IMG/VR virus record: IMGVR_UViG_3300021378_000022
Span: 1-62,030 of that record
DNA: 62,030 nucleotides
Strand: one strand, 5' to 3'
Origin: a virus
Shown: one piece after another, positions 1 through 8,493 of the stretch
Layout: every line of letters begins with the position of its first letter
How positions within the stretch are numbered: the stretch's first letter is position 1
The notes under the pieces: generated by a model
Databases searched by the model: none
Seen by the model: the letters and a program-made list of their open reading frames with translations, nothing else
Told to the model about the DNA's origin: nothing
Made by a program: the position numbers and the translations under genes

Positions 1-82
1 TTATAGAAGCACGACCACCATCAATACCGTTATTGATGATTTCATCTTCTAAGTGTTCTAAATGTAGATTTTTAACGGCCAT
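1..82 (-). CDS. Hypothetical protein, N-terminal fragment (runs off left edge)
   Basis: An open frame begins with ATG at 80-82 on the minus strand and stays open to the window edge, giving 27 residues that begin MAVKNLHLEHLEDEI. A late-type promoter (CATAAATA) lies at 114-121, about 30 bases upstream of the start. The acidic, leucine-rich opening resembles the start of conserved T4-like phage proteins of unknown role, but the visible part is too short for a family call. It follows the 149-residue gene in the direction of transcription. Confidence 0.6.
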   Translation of the reverse strand, partial: MAVKNLHLEHLEDEIINNGIDGGRASI

Positions 83-113
83 AAGTAGTTATCACATTGT
101 TGTGTATAACTAC

Positions 114-121
114 TATTTATG
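114..121 (-). promoter_or_regulatory. Late promoter, CATAAATA variant
   Basis: CATAAATA on the minus strand matches the T4 late consensus TATAAATA at seven of eight positions. It lies between a stop codon and the start of the left-edge gene, with no -35 element, as expected for gp55-directed late transcription. Confidence 0.55.
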
Positions 122-132
122 TATTTTAAAAG

Positions 133-582
133 CTATGCTTCGAAAGAAGCGTCTGGATCAGCAGCTATCATCTCTGTAGCAAAAGATATGTTTTTGGTAA
201 TTGATTGTACTGCATTGTAGGCGACAATCTTTTCAGCATCGATTTCTGATTCACTCTTCTTATCTTGATTCCAATACGAATACATTCCACCTGATGTGGC
301 GTCTGGATTTGCAGTTCTCCATGCATTAAGAGCTTCTATAATGTTTCCAGTACCTGTCCATTCAAATATCTTATGTGGATGTGCAACACCATATACAGTT
401 GCATCTGAAACATCTTTTAATCCAACGATTATAGAATCATCTGTTTCATCTGCATCTTTAGAATAGAAATAAAATGTTCTGGAAGTTCCTGCATCTCCAC
501 CCATCAAATCATATCTTATTTGCCATTCGGTTAGTTTAGACTGCATATCTGTTTTATATGCATCGTATCTTACTGTTGCCAT
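133..582 (-). CDS. Hypothetical phage protein (149 aa)
   Basis: This soluble 149-residue protein has no signal peptide or membrane segment. It starts MATVRYDAYKTDM and contains a tyrosine- and aspartate-rich stretch (FYFYSKDADETDD, about residues 37-49) and a C-terminal segment rich in Ala and Asp. A GGAG ribosome site sits six bases before the ATG, and an ACTAAATA late promoter is at 613-620, so it is probably a late gene. I do not recognise the family. A minor structural role is possible from timing alone, but this is inference. Confidence 0.75.
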   Translation of the reverse strand: MATVRYDAYKTDMQSKLTEWQIRYDLMGGDAGTSRTFYFYSKDADETDDSIIVGLKDVSDATVYGVAHPHKIFEWTGTGNIIEALNAWRTANPDATSGGMYSYWNQDKKSESEIDAEKIVAYNAVQSITKNISFATEMIAADPDASFEA

Positions 583-612
583 TTATATCTCCGTGTTAAA
601 TTTCTATACTAC

Positions 613-620
613 TATTTAGT
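613..620 (-). promoter_or_regulatory. Late promoter, ACTAAATA variant
   Basis: ACTAAATA on the minus strand lies about 30 bases before the ATG of the 149-residue gene. The same octamer precedes several other genes in the window. It overlaps the stop codon of the 58-residue gene upstream. Confidence 0.55.
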
Positions 621-792
621 TTTTTGATAGCGGTCTGGAGTGCAATTTTTCTTCTAATTGAGAAACTTTTTGCATTAATATCTCTGCCTTTTTGGTTTCA
701 CCAACAGACTTGAGTTCTTTAATGTCTCTCTTCAATTGCACCTTTTTTTGAAGTACTGATAATACTTCTTTTGGTTTTAAGTTCTTCGTCAT
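616..792 (-). CDS. Small charged hypothetical protein (58 aa)
   Basis: The frame from ATG at 790-792 to TAA at 616-618 encodes 58 residues starting MTKNLKPKEVLSVLQ. It is rich in Lys, Glu and Leu with heptad-like spacing, so a short helical or coiled-coil protein is likely. A perfect late promoter octamer (TATAAATA) lies at 800-807, only 8 bases before the ATG. No clear Shine-Dalgarno is visible, so translation may be weak or leaderless-like. It sits between tRNA-Arg and the 149-residue gene. Function unknown. Confidence 0.6.
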   Translation of the reverse strand: MTKNLKPKEVLSVLQKKVQLKRDIKELKSVGETKKAEILMQKVSQLEEKLHSRPLSKN

Positions 793-799
793 AATCTAT

Positions 800-807
800 T
801 ATTTATA
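800..807 (-). promoter_or_regulatory. Late promoter, TATAAATA
   Basis: A perfect T4 late octamer on the minus strand, just downstream of the tRNA-Arg 3' end and just upstream of the 58-residue gene. Confidence 0.6.
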
Positions 808-817
808 TCACATTTTT

Positions 818-894
818 TGGCCGACCTGAGAGGATTCGAACCTCTGACCCTCGGTTTAGAAGACCGATGCTCTATCCAACTGAGCTACAGGCCG
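818..894 (-). tRNA. tRNA-Arg (anticodon UCU)
   Basis: A full cloverleaf can be folded on the minus strand. The acceptor CGGCCTG pairs with CAGGTCG (one G-U), the D arm carries AGCTCAGTTGGATAGAGC, the anticodon stem TCGGT/ACCGA closes the loop CTTCTAA, and the T arm is AGAGG-TTCGAAT-CCTCT. Discriminator G and an encoded CCA (818-820) complete the 3' end. The anticodon TCT (858-860) reads AGA/AGG arginine codons, which are favoured in an AT-rich phage. Confidence 0.95.
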
Positions 895-903
895 AACATT
901 CTT

Positions 904-2376
904 TTACTGAGACATTTTTTGTATTAGTTTCTTACATGCCTCTGTTTTTACATACTCATTTAGATTCATAGTTTTCATATCCCAATTATACACATTTCTG
1001 GTCATTGCAAGATTTGAATAAACAGTCTGACTTCCCTCAGCGTAAGCTTCTATGTGGGCGGCATGAGCATCTGCCCATGAAAGTGGTAAACCATCAATGG
1101 CACACTTTAATCCTTGTTCTAATAATTTCTGTTGTTTCTGTTCTTTGGTAAATTCTCTTTGTCTATTTTCAGTTGTAAAGAATTCATCAATATCTAAGAT
1201 ATCTGTTATAAACTTTATACATTGTCTTTGTTTCTCTTCATGATTATAATCAGTAGTATAACTCTTGAATACTTCAGCAATAGAAACCTCTTTTGACTCA
1301 TAATCTAAATCAACTAATTCAGAAAACTTTCTTTCATTTTCTGGTTTCTTTTTGTCATTCCAGTAATCTAACCAAACTATTTTGAATTGTATCCAAAATG
1401 CTTTAGGGTCATCTAGATACCAGTTAGGTCTTGTCTCATTCATATAAAAGTAAAAGTTTGCAAGAACATTCATTTCACTTTTTGAAAGACCTTGGTGAGC
1501 AGAAGCATCACAACTGTATTTAGATTTTGCCATGAGAAGAAGAAAATCTAATAATTTATAGAGTTTTTTCTTTAACTTTGCGATATCTACTTCTTCATCT
1601 AAGAACATTGATTGTAATTCTTCAAAAGTTCTAGAACCAATCTTACCATTATCGTAAACTCTGTATGCAACTCTACTGACAAATTCTTCTAAATTTAATC
1701 TGTCATTATCTGTTTCAGTCCACTTAAAGTTTTCTCCACCAGAGTTCTTTTCAAACATTTCATGTGGTAAGGTTATTTTACCATTTGCTGAAATGGGTCT
1801 AACTGTCTCTCTCACTAAACTAGCAATCTTACTATCGCCAAAAGAGTTTAATGTTTCTTGATTATTAACATCTGTTGTCTTATTAAGGTTTCTAAAAATC
1901 CAACCTTTCATAAAGTTTGACATTGGTTCATAAACTATAAAAGATAATTCTCTAGAATCAAAGTATTCTTTATCTTCTTTTGATAATTCACTGTAGTATA
2001 AACCATTTACTTTGAACTCATCATTCATAAATGCATATATGGCTCTCTTTCTGTGGCCACCATCAATACTTTCGTATTGTTTATCTTTTCTTTCAGGTGT
2101 TTTTACAAGAGTAATCTCGCCAATATTCTCACCATTTAAAATACTTGTAATGATACCAACACTCTTCTCACAACCAGCTTTCTTTTCAACAGCAGGTCTC
2201 TGATGTAAAGGATTACAATCTATTAGATTATAGAATACATCAAAATATGTCCTGTTAGACATAGGTGGCATTCTAGTAAATTCTACTTTTTTAGAAACAT
2301 TATTCTTAAAGATATTACTTTCTTTTTTGATTTGTTTCTCTCTTGTTTTTTTCTTTGCAATTTTAGCCTGTGTCAT
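904..2376 (-). CDS. DUF262-type (GmrSD/ParB-like) protein with C-terminal HNH-like domain
   Basis: This 490-residue protein has an N-terminal DUF262-like domain. The diagnostic DGGHRKR motif is at about residues 105-111, a variant of the DGQQR core of ParB/GmrS-type nucleotide-binding domains. Near the C terminus a Cys/His-containing segment (CAIDGLPLSWADAHAAHIEA, about 425-445, then SNLAMTRNVYN) resembles an HNH nuclease finger. Start ATG 2374-2376 is chosen because AAGGAG lies eight bases upstream and it overlaps the preceding stop as TAATG; an upstream in-frame ATG would extend 51 bases into that gene. Such proteins occur as type IV restriction enzymes and in phages. A nuclease acting on host or competitor DNA is inference. 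Confidence 0.75.
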   Translation of the reverse strand: MTQAKIAKKKTREKQIKKESNIFKNNVSKKVEFTRMPPMSNRTYFDVFYNLIDCNPLHQRPAVEKKAGCEKSVGIITSILNGENIGEITLVKTPERKDKQYESIDGGHRKRAIYAFMNDEFKVNGLYYSELSKEDKEYFDSRELSFIVYEPMSNFMKGWIFRNLNKTTDVNNQETLNSFGDSKIASLVRETVRPISANGKITLPHEMFEKNSGGENFKWTETDNDRLNLEEFVSRVAYRVYDNGKIGSRTFEELQSMFLDEEVDIAKLKKKLYKLLDFLLLMAKSKYSCDASAHQGLSKSEMNVLANFYFYMNETRPNWYLDDPKAFWIQFKIVWLDYWNDKKKPENERKFSELVDLDYESKEVSIAEVFKSYTTDYNHEEKQRQCIKFITDILDIDEFFTTENRQREFTKEQKQQKLLEQGLKCAIDGLPLSWADAHAAHIEAYAEGSQTVYSNLAMTRNVYNWDMKTMNLNEYVKTEACKKLIQKMSQ

Positions 2377-2822
2377 TAAAAATCTCCTTCTGCAACTTGG
2401 ACAACTGTAGTGCCTCTTTTTCTCCACATTTCGACAACTTGATTTCTGTCGTCAAAGACTAAATCAATCTTGCCACCTAATTCTTCAAACTTATCTGCAA
2501 GTTCAGATTTGAATTCATCATCTTTTCTGAAATCGCCGTCTGGTCTCAAGAATAAACCTTGGTGATTGTCGCCAATCCATTCTGCAATTTGTTTCTCTGT
2601 AATCTCCCTCTCTGACTCATTTCTTGCACTGAAGAAGGCAACTTGGTCACCTTGTGCAATGAATCTTTTTGCAATGTCACATACCCACTGAACTGGAGTA
2701 TCGTTTACTGTTTCTGCTCTAAAAGACTGCCAATCATTATTACCATTGACAAAATGCCTTCTATGTTCGACATCGGCGATAGTGCCGTCAACATCGAAAA
2801 TTATTGTTTGTTTCTTTATCAT
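2376..2822 (-). CDS. HAD-family polynucleotide 3'-phosphatase (PseT C-terminal-like)
   Basis: The 148-residue protein has HAD motif I as FDVDGTIAD at about residues 9-17, motif II FFSAR near 64-68, and a late acidic motif FDDRNQVVEMW near 122-132. This matches the phosphatase half of T4 polynucleotide kinase/phosphatase; the kinase half is absent. It would remove 3' or cyclic phosphates from nucleic acid ends during DNA or RNA repair, for example after tRNA cleavage. It is served by the early promoter at 2829-2858 and is translationally coupled to the DUF262 gene. Confidence 0.85.
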   Translation of the reverse strand: MIKKQTIIFDVDGTIADVEHRRHFVNGNNDWQSFRAETVNDTPVQWVCDIAKRFIAQGDQVAFFSARNESEREITEKQIAEWIGDNHQGLFLRPDGDFRKDDEFKSELADKFEELGGKIDLVFDDRNQVVEMWRKRGTTVVQVAEGDF

Positions 2823-2828
2823 GTGTCC

Positions 2829-2858
2829 ATTATCGCATTAAATGAAGGTCACCGTCAA
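2829..2858 (-). promoter_or_regulatory. Early sigma70-type promoter (family copy 1)
   Basis: On the minus strand TTGACG (2853-2858) and GATAAT (2829-2834) are separated by 18 bases. The spacer begins GTGACCTTCA, matching five other promoters in the window. It reads into the phosphatase gene; the -10 box is seven bases from its ATG. Confidence 0.75.
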
Positions 2859-3049
2859 CCCCTTTTAAGGTCAACAAACTTCCTCCTAGATTTACTAAAC
2901 TGTTTCATTGGAGACTTAAAGATTATCTCTTCTTTAGTTCCAGTCTTGATATAACCTACGAGATGCAGTGCATCATTAACAATGTAGGTGTGATTTGGTA
3001 CAGGACATTTGGCGTCTGACCAATCGGTAATCTCTTTAAGATACTTCAT
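2855..3049 (-). CDS. Small hypothetical protein (64 aa)
   Basis: The 64 residues begin MKYLKEITDWSDAKCP and end in a basic tail (SKSRRKFVDLKRG). The central PNHTYIVNDALHLVGYI looks like a short beta-rich core. It overlaps the upstream 120-residue gene by 14 bases, so the two are probably co-translated. Its 3' end overlaps the -35 box of the next promoter. Function unknown; position among early genes suggests host takeover or regulation. Confidence 0.7.
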   Translation of the reverse strand: MKYLKEITDWSDAKCPVPNHTYIVNDALHLVGYIKTGTKEEIIFKSPMKQFSKSRRKFVDLKRG

Positions 3050-3398
3050 GCGATTCTAACTCCTCTATTAATTTTGACACATCGCCCACCCATGTAGGAT
3101 TGTCGATTTCATCAGAAAGAAAATCTCCTTCTTGCACTTCAATCGAAGTGATGTAATCGAATGACCCTCTCAGGCCATTGTACCTGTTGACATGTTTCAT
3201 GACCAATGCAGCTGCACTAGCCTCAGTCAAACTAGGTGAATGGTAGTAAGAGTGTTCGCCCTCACCATATGCGTTCTCCTCGTACACGAGGGTTTCGACA
3301 TCGAACCCAATAACATAATCAGAACCTCCCTTAAACTTATGAAAGTTAGTGCCGTACTCTTCGACATTTTGGGTGGTTATTACATATTGGTTTCTCAT
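3036..3398 (-). CDS. Hypothetical early protein (120 aa)
   Basis: This 120-residue acidic protein starts MRNQYVITTQNVEEYG. AAGGAG lies six bases before the ATG, and an early promoter is at 3426-3455. It has no membrane segment or recognisable catalytic motif. A Tyr/His-rich patch (EGEHSYYHSPS) is near the middle. It heads a two-gene unit with the 64-residue gene. Function unknown. Confidence 0.75.
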   Translation of the reverse strand: MRNQYVITTQNVEEYGTNFHKFKGGSDYVIGFDVETLVYEENAYGEGEHSYYHSPSLTEASAAALVMKHVNRYNGLRGSFDYITSIEVQEGDFLSDEIDNPTWVGDVSKLIEELESHEVS

Positions 3399-3425
3399 AT
3401 CAGTCTCCTTTTTTATTACTGTTCC

Positions 3426-3455
3426 ATTCTACTAAAAAGTGAAGGTCATTGTCAA
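3426..3455 (-). promoter_or_regulatory. Early sigma70-type promoter (family copy 2)
   Basis: TTGACA (3450-3455) and TAGAAT (3426-3431) are separated by 18 bases. The spacer ATGACCTTCACTTTTTAG carries the family core TGACCTTCACTTTTT. It drives the 120- and 64-residue genes. Confidence 0.85.
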
Positions 3456-3457
3456 CC

Positions 3458-3763
3458 CTACCATGTCAAACATGTGTAAGGTTCATAACAACCTGAAACA
3501 CCGATAGCGGAGTTATCGCAACCCCTACCATCCATCCAGAGTTCGAGTTTAATCTCATCAAACTCTTTGATGTGTAGTATCATGTGTTCAAATGTATTTT
3601 GTAGATTGTTCTGGAAAACATCTTTCCAGTTAGTCTTTTGAATTGGTTTGACTAGTAAAGAATTATCACTAACCTTTTTGATGATTGCAGTATATTCCAT
3701 ACCGTCTTTAACAAATTTGCAGGTATCTAAACCCTCTTCTATGTAATCGTTAAACAAACTCAT
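3458..3763 (-). CDS. Hypothetical early protein (101 aa)
   Basis: The protein starts MSLFNDYIEEGLD. I prefer the second of two close ATGs because GGAGG lies seven bases before it, against one base before the first. The core has a lysine-rich beta-like region (YTAIIKKVSDNSLLVKPI) and a C terminus with four Cys (CKF, GCD, GCYEP, TCLTW), which might bind a metal or form disulfides. It overlaps the end of the 65-residue gene. Function unknown. Confidence 0.7.
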   Translation of the reverse strand: MSLFNDYIEEGLDTCKFVKDGMEYTAIIKKVSDNSLLVKPIQKTNWKDVFQNNLQNTFEHMILHIKEFDEIKLELWMDGRGCDNSAIGVSGCYEPYTCLTW

Positions 3764-3957
3764 TGACATGCCTCCTCGAACCTAAGTTCGAACAGTTTTG
3801 CGATAAACCCATGTTCACCACCCACTGGACTTGGTACATTTTCAATACCGAATTCTTTCTCTATTGCAAAGATTACATTCCAGATATCTTTATCTGCCAT
3901 CTCTAAGATGTTTTCCATAATATCTTCTTTGATATTATCATTAACTTGATTACTCAT
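3760..3957 (-). CDS. Small acidic hypothetical protein (65 aa)
   Basis: Start MSNQVNDNIKEDI is chosen because AAGGAG sits five bases upstream; an earlier in-frame ATG lacks a site. The 65 residues are acidic and mostly helical by composition (IMENILEMADKDIWNVIF). The gene overlaps the next start by four bases (ATGA-type coupling) and is driven by the early promoter at 3985-4014. Function unknown. Confidence 0.7.
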   Translation of the reverse strand: MSNQVNDNIKEDIMENILEMADKDIWNVIFAIEKEFGIENVPSPVGGEHGFIAKLFELRFEEACQ

Positions 3958-3984
3958 ATTATCTCCTTTCTTCATCATGGAATA

Positions 3985-4014
3985 AGGATACTAAAAAGTA
4001 AGGCCTGCTGTCAA
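3985..4014 (-). promoter_or_regulatory. Early sigma70-type promoter (family copy 3)
   Basis: TTGACA (4009-4014) and TATCCT (3985-3990) are separated by 18 bases. The spacer keeps the GGCCTTACTTTTTAG version of the family core. It lies directly after the stop codon of the upstream acetyltransferase-like gene. Confidence 0.8.
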
Positions 4015-4017
4015 CCC

Positions 4018-4527
4018 CTAGGCGTGATTAATTCTATGTTTATCTCTTAGAGCTTGTGCTTTGGGATTATCAGTGAAGTTGCGACAATAAAGAAGATTAC
4101 TGTCTGGATTAGTTTTCCACCTGTCAAAACCCCATTTGTTGGTGAAATCGATTAATGGTTTATTGTCTTCTCCACAATAGCCAGTTATGTAAGGATGAAT
4201 GTCACATATACGAGCAAACAATTGATTCATGGCATCAGGATACTTTCGTTCAGGATCCATATCTAAACAGATGTCTGCACCGAAGTAACCCAATCCTTCA
4301 CCGTAATGTTCGTCTTCAGGTTCATTTACGAATTGCACCATACCTGCAAAATAACCAATCACTTCGCCCTCGTGTTTGATTACCCAAGCATCTCTCATGT
4401 TTATTCCAATCCATTTCCATGCCTCTAGATGCCATAGTTCTGCATGGTGATGATGTATGCCTGAATGTTGTACTCTATGACAACCTTCTGCATATTCTGG
4501 TCGCATTAAATCTAATTCATATTTCAT
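4018..4527 (-). CDS. GNAT-like acetyltransferase domain protein (169 aa, tentative)
   Basis: The 169 residues follow the order of a GNAT fold: an N-terminal RPEYAEGCHRVQ helix, beta strands DAWVIKHEGEVIGYFAGMVQF (about 46-66), a glycine-containing turn before GADICLDMDPERK (about 85-97), a helix, then CGEDNKPLIDFTNKWGF (about 118-134), typical of the last beta-alpha-beta part. A canonical acetyl-CoA loop (QxxGxG/A) is not obvious, so activity is uncertain. A His cluster (GIHHHHAE) near residue 23 is unusual. It lies between the tRNA-Thr and an early promoter. Confidence 0.5.
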   Translation of the reverse strand: MKYELDLMRPEYAEGCHRVQHSGIHHHHAELWHLEAWKWIGINMRDAWVIKHEGEVIGYFAGMVQFVNEPEDEHYGEGLGYFGADICLDMDPERKYPDAMNQLFARICDIHPYITGYCGEDNKPLIDFTNKWGFDRWKTNPDSNLLYCRNFTDNPKAQALRDKHRINHA

Positions 4528-4540
4528 AATATATCCTAAT

Positions 4541-4616
4541 TGGAGCTACTGGTCAGAATCGAACTGACTACCTGCTGATTACAAATCAGCTGCTCTACCG
4601 AGTGAGCTACAGTAGC
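4541..4616 (-). tRNA. tRNA-Thr (anticodon UGU)
   Basis: Minus-strand cloverleaf with acceptor GCTACTG/CAGTAGC, D arm TAGCTCACTCGGTAGAGC, anticodon stem CTGAT/ATCAG around loop TTTGTAA, T arm with GTTCGATTC, discriminator T and encoded CCA at 4541-4543. The anticodon TGT (4581-4583) reads ACA and related threonine codons. Its first ten bases (4607-4616) overlap the end of the upstream coding gene. Confidence 0.95.
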
Positions 4617-4822
4617 GTGTCTAAATGTTCTAAGTCAATGTTATTTGCATCTAAGAGTTCAATCTTAAATTCATCGGTCTCTCTTAAAAATTCTACTGAG
4701 TGTGGCAATTCAACACCTTGTGATGACAATCTATCAACTGCCTCTGTAAACTCTCTGTAGGTATCTCTGTCGACCTTAACTTGTTTCTTTGCTGTCACTG
4801 GTATCATATCTATAATGTTCAT
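4607..4822 (-). CDS. Small hypothetical protein (71 aa) ending inside tRNA-Thr
   Basis: The 71-residue acidic protein starts MNIIDMIPVTAKKQVKVDRD and ends EHLDTLL. Its last two leucine codons and stop codon lie within the 5' end of the tRNA-Thr gene (4607-4616). It overlaps the DUF4338 gene by four bases (ATGA), so coupling is likely. It looks helical and charged, with no membrane segment. Function unknown. Confidence 0.7.
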   Translation of the reverse strand: MNIIDMIPVTAKKQVKVDRDTYREFTEAVDRLSSQGVELPHSVEFLRETDEFKIELLDANNIDLEHLDTLL

Positions 4823-6099
4823 CTTCCTACTGCCCCTAAGTATTTGTGTTTACATTCATCCCATGACATAGATACAATATCATCATAGAATAATGTTTCT
4901 GTTAAGTTTTGCCTCTCTGCGTTCATGAGGTTATTTATTCGTTTAGCCGCATACTTATCTTTCCATAACTGAGTAAGTGTTTCGACTGAACCATCATTGT
5001 TATTTCTTATCAATTGGTCTTGTTCTATCTCACCTCTGAGAAATTCTCTAGTGTTCTCATAGAATGTAGAATAGTAGATACCTCTTTGATGGTCTGACTT
5101 CTGCAACTCTTTTGGTATCTTAAGTTGCGAGTACATGAATTGTCTCATACGATTTCTATGGTCTCTCTTAAGAGTCTGACCACTTTCTCTCTTTGCGACA
5201 TATAACAAGAAGTATCTCTCATTGAAATGGTGTTCTGCATAGTCTAGCATCTTTCTTTCAGTCTCTTTGGTCATTTCAAATGATAACGAACCTTGACTGT
5301 ATCCCATTTTCTTCCAATGTTTGAGTCTGTCGTATTGTGATAACCCACCTGTCTTAGATTTACCATAGAGAGATGTAGTAGTCATACCCACTAGTTTATC
5401 TCCGTAGTTTTCTTCCCATTGTTTCTGTATCACATCAGCAGTACATAACAATGCCATGAGTTTACCACCAGTGTAATTGAACCCTAGTGGTTGTGTTGGT
5501 AGAATACTTGAACCTATGGCGCTGTTGTTTAGTTTACCACTATTCGTTTTGTATTCTCTTTCCCACCCAATGTAATTATCTCTAGGTGTTAAGTCAATGA
5601 AGTCACCTGTAATACAGATAACACCAAGATACTTCTCGGTGACTTTATCTCTAACAATGTAATGTAGATTTCTACCAATGTTAGATGAGTTCTTTTGTGA
5701 GTGTGTCATTGTTCTAAGACAATTCCATTTCTCTGTAAGAGTACCAGCAGACTGTCTATCTTTGTTTGAGTCTGTATAAATCAGTTCTGGTTCTAGTTTC
5801 TCAAAGTCTTCGTATGAATTAGGAAACCATATGTTGTTCTTAGTCTCATTGATAAGTTTTAAATGGTCTTCATTAACAAAGTTAGTCTCTTCACCAAACA
5901 ATGTAGAAACTGTTTGTGTCGGATACTTCATGTGTATCTCTTGGTACTTCTGATATAAGGTGTATTCTGCTACACCCATTTTAGATACGAATGATAAATC
6001 CTTTATCAGTAGTTCTCTGAGTTCTTCTTTTGATACGATGTCTTTATCGACCCTATTGGCCTGATACTCATCGAATTGTTTTTGTACAAATGGTTCCAT
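4819..6099 (-). CDS. DUF4338 (DruA-like) domain protein, copy 1
   Basis: The 426-residue protein carries a central domain (about residues 140-290) matching the DUF4338/DruA layout: LHYIVRDKVTEKYLGVI, then LTPRDNYIGW, an asparagine-rich SGKLNNSAIGSSILPTQP, GFNYTGGKLMAL, and TTTSLYGKSKTGG. DUF4338 is the domain of DruA in Druantia anti-phage systems, but it is also carried by phages, where its role is not established. A paralogue lies at 14,939-16,063 with the same PTQPxGFNYxGGKL and TTSLYGxSK blocks. It sits between gp41 and small early genes. DNA binding or nucleic-acid processing is inference. Confidence 0.75.
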   Translation of the reverse strand: MEPFVQKQFDEYQANRVDKDIVSKEELRELLIKDLSFVSKMGVAEYTLYQKYQEIHMKYPTQTVSTLFGEETNFVNEDHLKLINETKNNIWFPNSYEDFEKLEPELIYTDSNKDRQSAGTLTEKWNCLRTMTHSQKNSSNIGRNLHYIVRDKVTEKYLGVICITGDFIDLTPRDNYIGWEREYKTNSGKLNNSAIGSSILPTQPLGFNYTGGKLMALLCTADVIQKQWEENYGDKLVGMTTTSLYGKSKTGGLSQYDRLKHWKKMGYSQGSLSFEMTKETERKMLDYAEHHFNERYFLLYVAKRESGQTLKRDHRNRMRQFMYSQLKIPKELQKSDHQRGIYYSTFYENTREFLRGEIEQDQLIRNNNDGSVETLTQLWKDKYAAKRINNLMNAERQNLTETLFYDDIVSMSWDECKHKYLGAVGR

Positions 6100-6101
6100 A
6101 A

Positions 6102-7481
6102 TTACATATTAAAATCGTTGAACTTAGTTGAAGGTCTTGCCCTATCAGCGACAGGTATACTATCATCGATTAACATTTCGCCATCTACTAATTCTTCTTG
6201 TGCTTCTTGTTCTACATCATAGAGTTTCATTCTTGCCCTATCGATACCTATTACAAATCTCTTAAAGATTGTAGGGTCATTGTATCTATTCTTCAACTGT
6301 TTCACTACGAGTTGGTCTAACTCTTCTAGTTCTTCAGATGTAATCAATGCAAACATTAAGTCGGCAGTTGCAGGTAACCCAAATGATTCTGAAGTATCTT
6401 CAAGACCAATATCAGTAGAACCAAAACCACTTCTTGTTGTTTGCGTTGCACTCATAATAGGTACATCACATTCTACTGCAACACCTCTAAGTTCTTCTGC
6501 AATACTCTTAACTAGTGTATAAGAGTTTGCCCCAGCACCTGGTCTGATTCTCTGAGAGGCACATATGTTTAGATAGTCGATAAAAATGATATCAGGTTTG
6601 AAATCTTTCTTAATCTCTAGTTCTTGTAATAGATGTCTGAAGTGACCTGCATGAGCAGCTGCAGTAGGATATTCTTTTACAATAAGTTTACCTTGAGTCT
6701 TAGATTTAAGTCTACCAATCTTCTTGCCGTATTCTTTCTTAGACATATCAGGTAAGTCTTTCATAGGCACATTCATAATGTTTGCATCTATTCTTTCTGC
6801 AATTCTTTCTTCTGACATTTCAAGTGTAATGTAAAGTACATTCTTATTCATCATCAATGCACTTGCGGCCATGTGACACATGAATAAAGATTTACCAACA
6901 CCAGTACCTGCAAGACATATGTTTAGAGTCTTATTGGGTAAACCACCTTTGGTAATCTTGTTGAAGTATTCTAAGTCGAACGGAAGTTTCTCTTCTTCTG
7001 TTGTATAGAACTCATATCGTTCTTCTGCATCTTCTAATACATCATGACCAATGTGTTGGTCAAACGATACTGACAATGCATCTTTCAATAGTTCTGGTAT
7101 CTCACCTGTAGACCTTTGCGACTTCTTATCAATGACTTCGATTGAATCCATGACTGCAATATAGATTGCTCTATCTTTGCACCACTTCTCTGTTTCATCT
7201 ACTAACCAATCTATTGGTGTCTCTTCGTCTGGCATTGAGCCCAACAACTCTTTACAACCTGTAATGATATTCTCAGAATGAGATGTATCATTGTCTAGGT
7301 TTATGAGAAGTGCTTCGAGTGTTGGGCTCTTGGTGTATTTTTCGAAATAAGATTTTATCTCGTCATACACCAACTGCTCAGATGAATCGGCAAAGTACTC
7401 AGGTTTAAGAAAAGGAATTACTTTTCGTGTAAACTGCTCACTCTGAATCAGGTTCTTCAGGATTGTCTGTTCTATTCTCAT
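6102..7481 (-). CDS. 41: Replicative DnaB-like helicase gp41
   Basis: The 459-residue protein aligns by eye with T4 gp41 along its length. It has an N-terminal helical domain ([20 protein letters not shown] equivalent [10 protein letters not shown]), Walker A AGTGVGKS near residue 194, [28 protein letters not shown] (Walker B) and a DnaB-type [13 protein letters not shown] segment. It unwinds DNA at the replication fork with primase and polymerase gp43. [11 protein letters not shown] is taken as the start; an ATG three codons upstream is possible. It overlaps the end of uvsX by 44 bases. Confidence 0.95.
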   Translation of the reverse strand: MRIEQTILKNLIQSEQFTRKVIPFLKPEYFADSSEQLVYDEIKSYFEKYTKSPTLEALLINLDNDTSHSENIITGCKELLGSMPDEETPIDWLVDETEKWCKDRAIYIAVMDSIEVIDKKSQRSTGEIPELLKDALSVSFDQHIGHDVLEDAEERYEFYTTEEEKLPFDLEYFNKITKGGLPNKTLNICLAGTGVGKSLFMCHMAASALMMNKNVLYITLEMSEERIAERIDANIMNVPMKDLPDMSKKEYGKKIGRLKSKTQGKLIVKEYPTAAAHAGHFRHLLQELEIKKDFKPDIIFIDYLNICASQRIRPGAGANSYTLVKSIAEELRGVAVECDVPIMSATQTTRSGFGSTDIGLEDTSESFGLPATADLMFALITSEELEELDQLVVKQLKNRYNDPTIFKRFVIGIDRARMKLYDVEQEAQEELVDGEMLIDDSIPVADRARPSTKFNDFNM

Positions 7482-8493
7482 TGCTTCCATACTTAAAATA
7501 ATTGTTTGCGACTTTTTCTAATCTCTCCATTACATCTGGAGTGAAATACTTTTCGGGATTGTTGTTAATTGTTTTACCAAATTCTGTTTTGCCATTTGGT
7601 AATAACACCCTTGTACTTGACTTCTGAAATACACCACTTGCAAGTGCCATGTCTAGCAGACCATAGTATCTATCTAAGCCTGAGTCATATGTTAATCTTA
7701 CATCGACCATTCTATTTTCTACAGTCAATCTTGATTTGGCGTTCTTACAGTGTATAATATTTCCAACGATTTCTGTACCCTCTTTTTCTTTTCTTTTTGA
7801 AAGATAGATGATTGAACTAGCAGCATACTTGAGACCACTACCCCCACCCATTTCTTTCTGAGGAAACATAGAACCAATCACATCATATGTATGATTAGTC
7901 ACAATCATTGGAACACCTGCACGACCTAGTTTTAAAGTTAATACTCTAAATGCACCCTTAGTAATTTGGGCACGAGTCATGTCTTTGGTTTCTTTTCCGT
8001 CAGCAGTATCTTGTATCTCTTTGGTAGTTGATAACATACCAAGTGAGTCTAAACAAAACATCATCGGAGGTCTTTCATCCTTTGGTGTCTCTAAGTACTT
8101 ATCGAGAATATTGATTGCCTGATTTCTGAATTCTTGTACTGTTACCACAGGCACGATAACAATTCTATCTGAGTCTATGCCCCTTTCTTCAATCATTGCT
8201 TTACTGATTGCGGACTCTGACTCAAAGTAGATAACAGCAGATTCAGGATTATCTGCAAGGAATTGTTTTACCATTCCCAATGCAAAGAAAGTTTTACCTG
8301 TTGCTGATTCACCAGCGATTGCGGTGATTTTGTTTTTGGGTAGACCACCATATAGTGACCCACTCAGCAAAGCATTAAATATGTACGACCCACTATCTAC
8401 GAATGAATCTACATCACCAGCATTGACGCCATCGGAAACTATTCCTGCGTATTCATTGCCTGATGCTTTGACTAAATCTTTTATAAATGACAT
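7438..8493 (-). CDS. uvsX: RecA-like recombinase UvsX
   Basis: The 351-residue protein is a RecA/UvsX recombinase. Walker A is [14 protein letters not shown] (about residues 59-72), followed by [12 protein letters not shown], a Walker B-type FCLDSLGM, and [19 protein letters not shown] in the DNA-binding loop region. It forms presynaptic filaments on ssDNA with UvsY (41,739-42,182) for recombination-dependent replication. GGAG lies eight bases before the ATG. A sigma70-like promoter at 8527-8555 drives uvsX and gp41. Confidence 0.97.
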   Translation of the reverse strand: MSFIKDLVKASGNEYAGIVSDGVNAGDVDSFVDSGSYIFNALLSGSLYGGLPKNKITAIAGESATGKTFFALGMVKQFLADNPESAVIYFESESAISKAMIEERGIDSDRIVIVPVVTVQEFRNQAINILDKYLETPKDERPPMMFCLDSLGMLSTTKEIQDTADGKETKDMTRAQITKGAFRVLTLKLGRAGVPMIVTNHTYDVIGSMFPQKEMGGGSGLKYAASSIIYLSKRKEKEGTEIVGNIIHCKNAKSRLTVENRMVDVRLTYDSGLDRYYGLLDMALASGVFQKSSTRVLLPNGKTEFGKTINNNPEKYFTPDVMERLEKVANNYFKYGSNENRTDNPEEPDSE

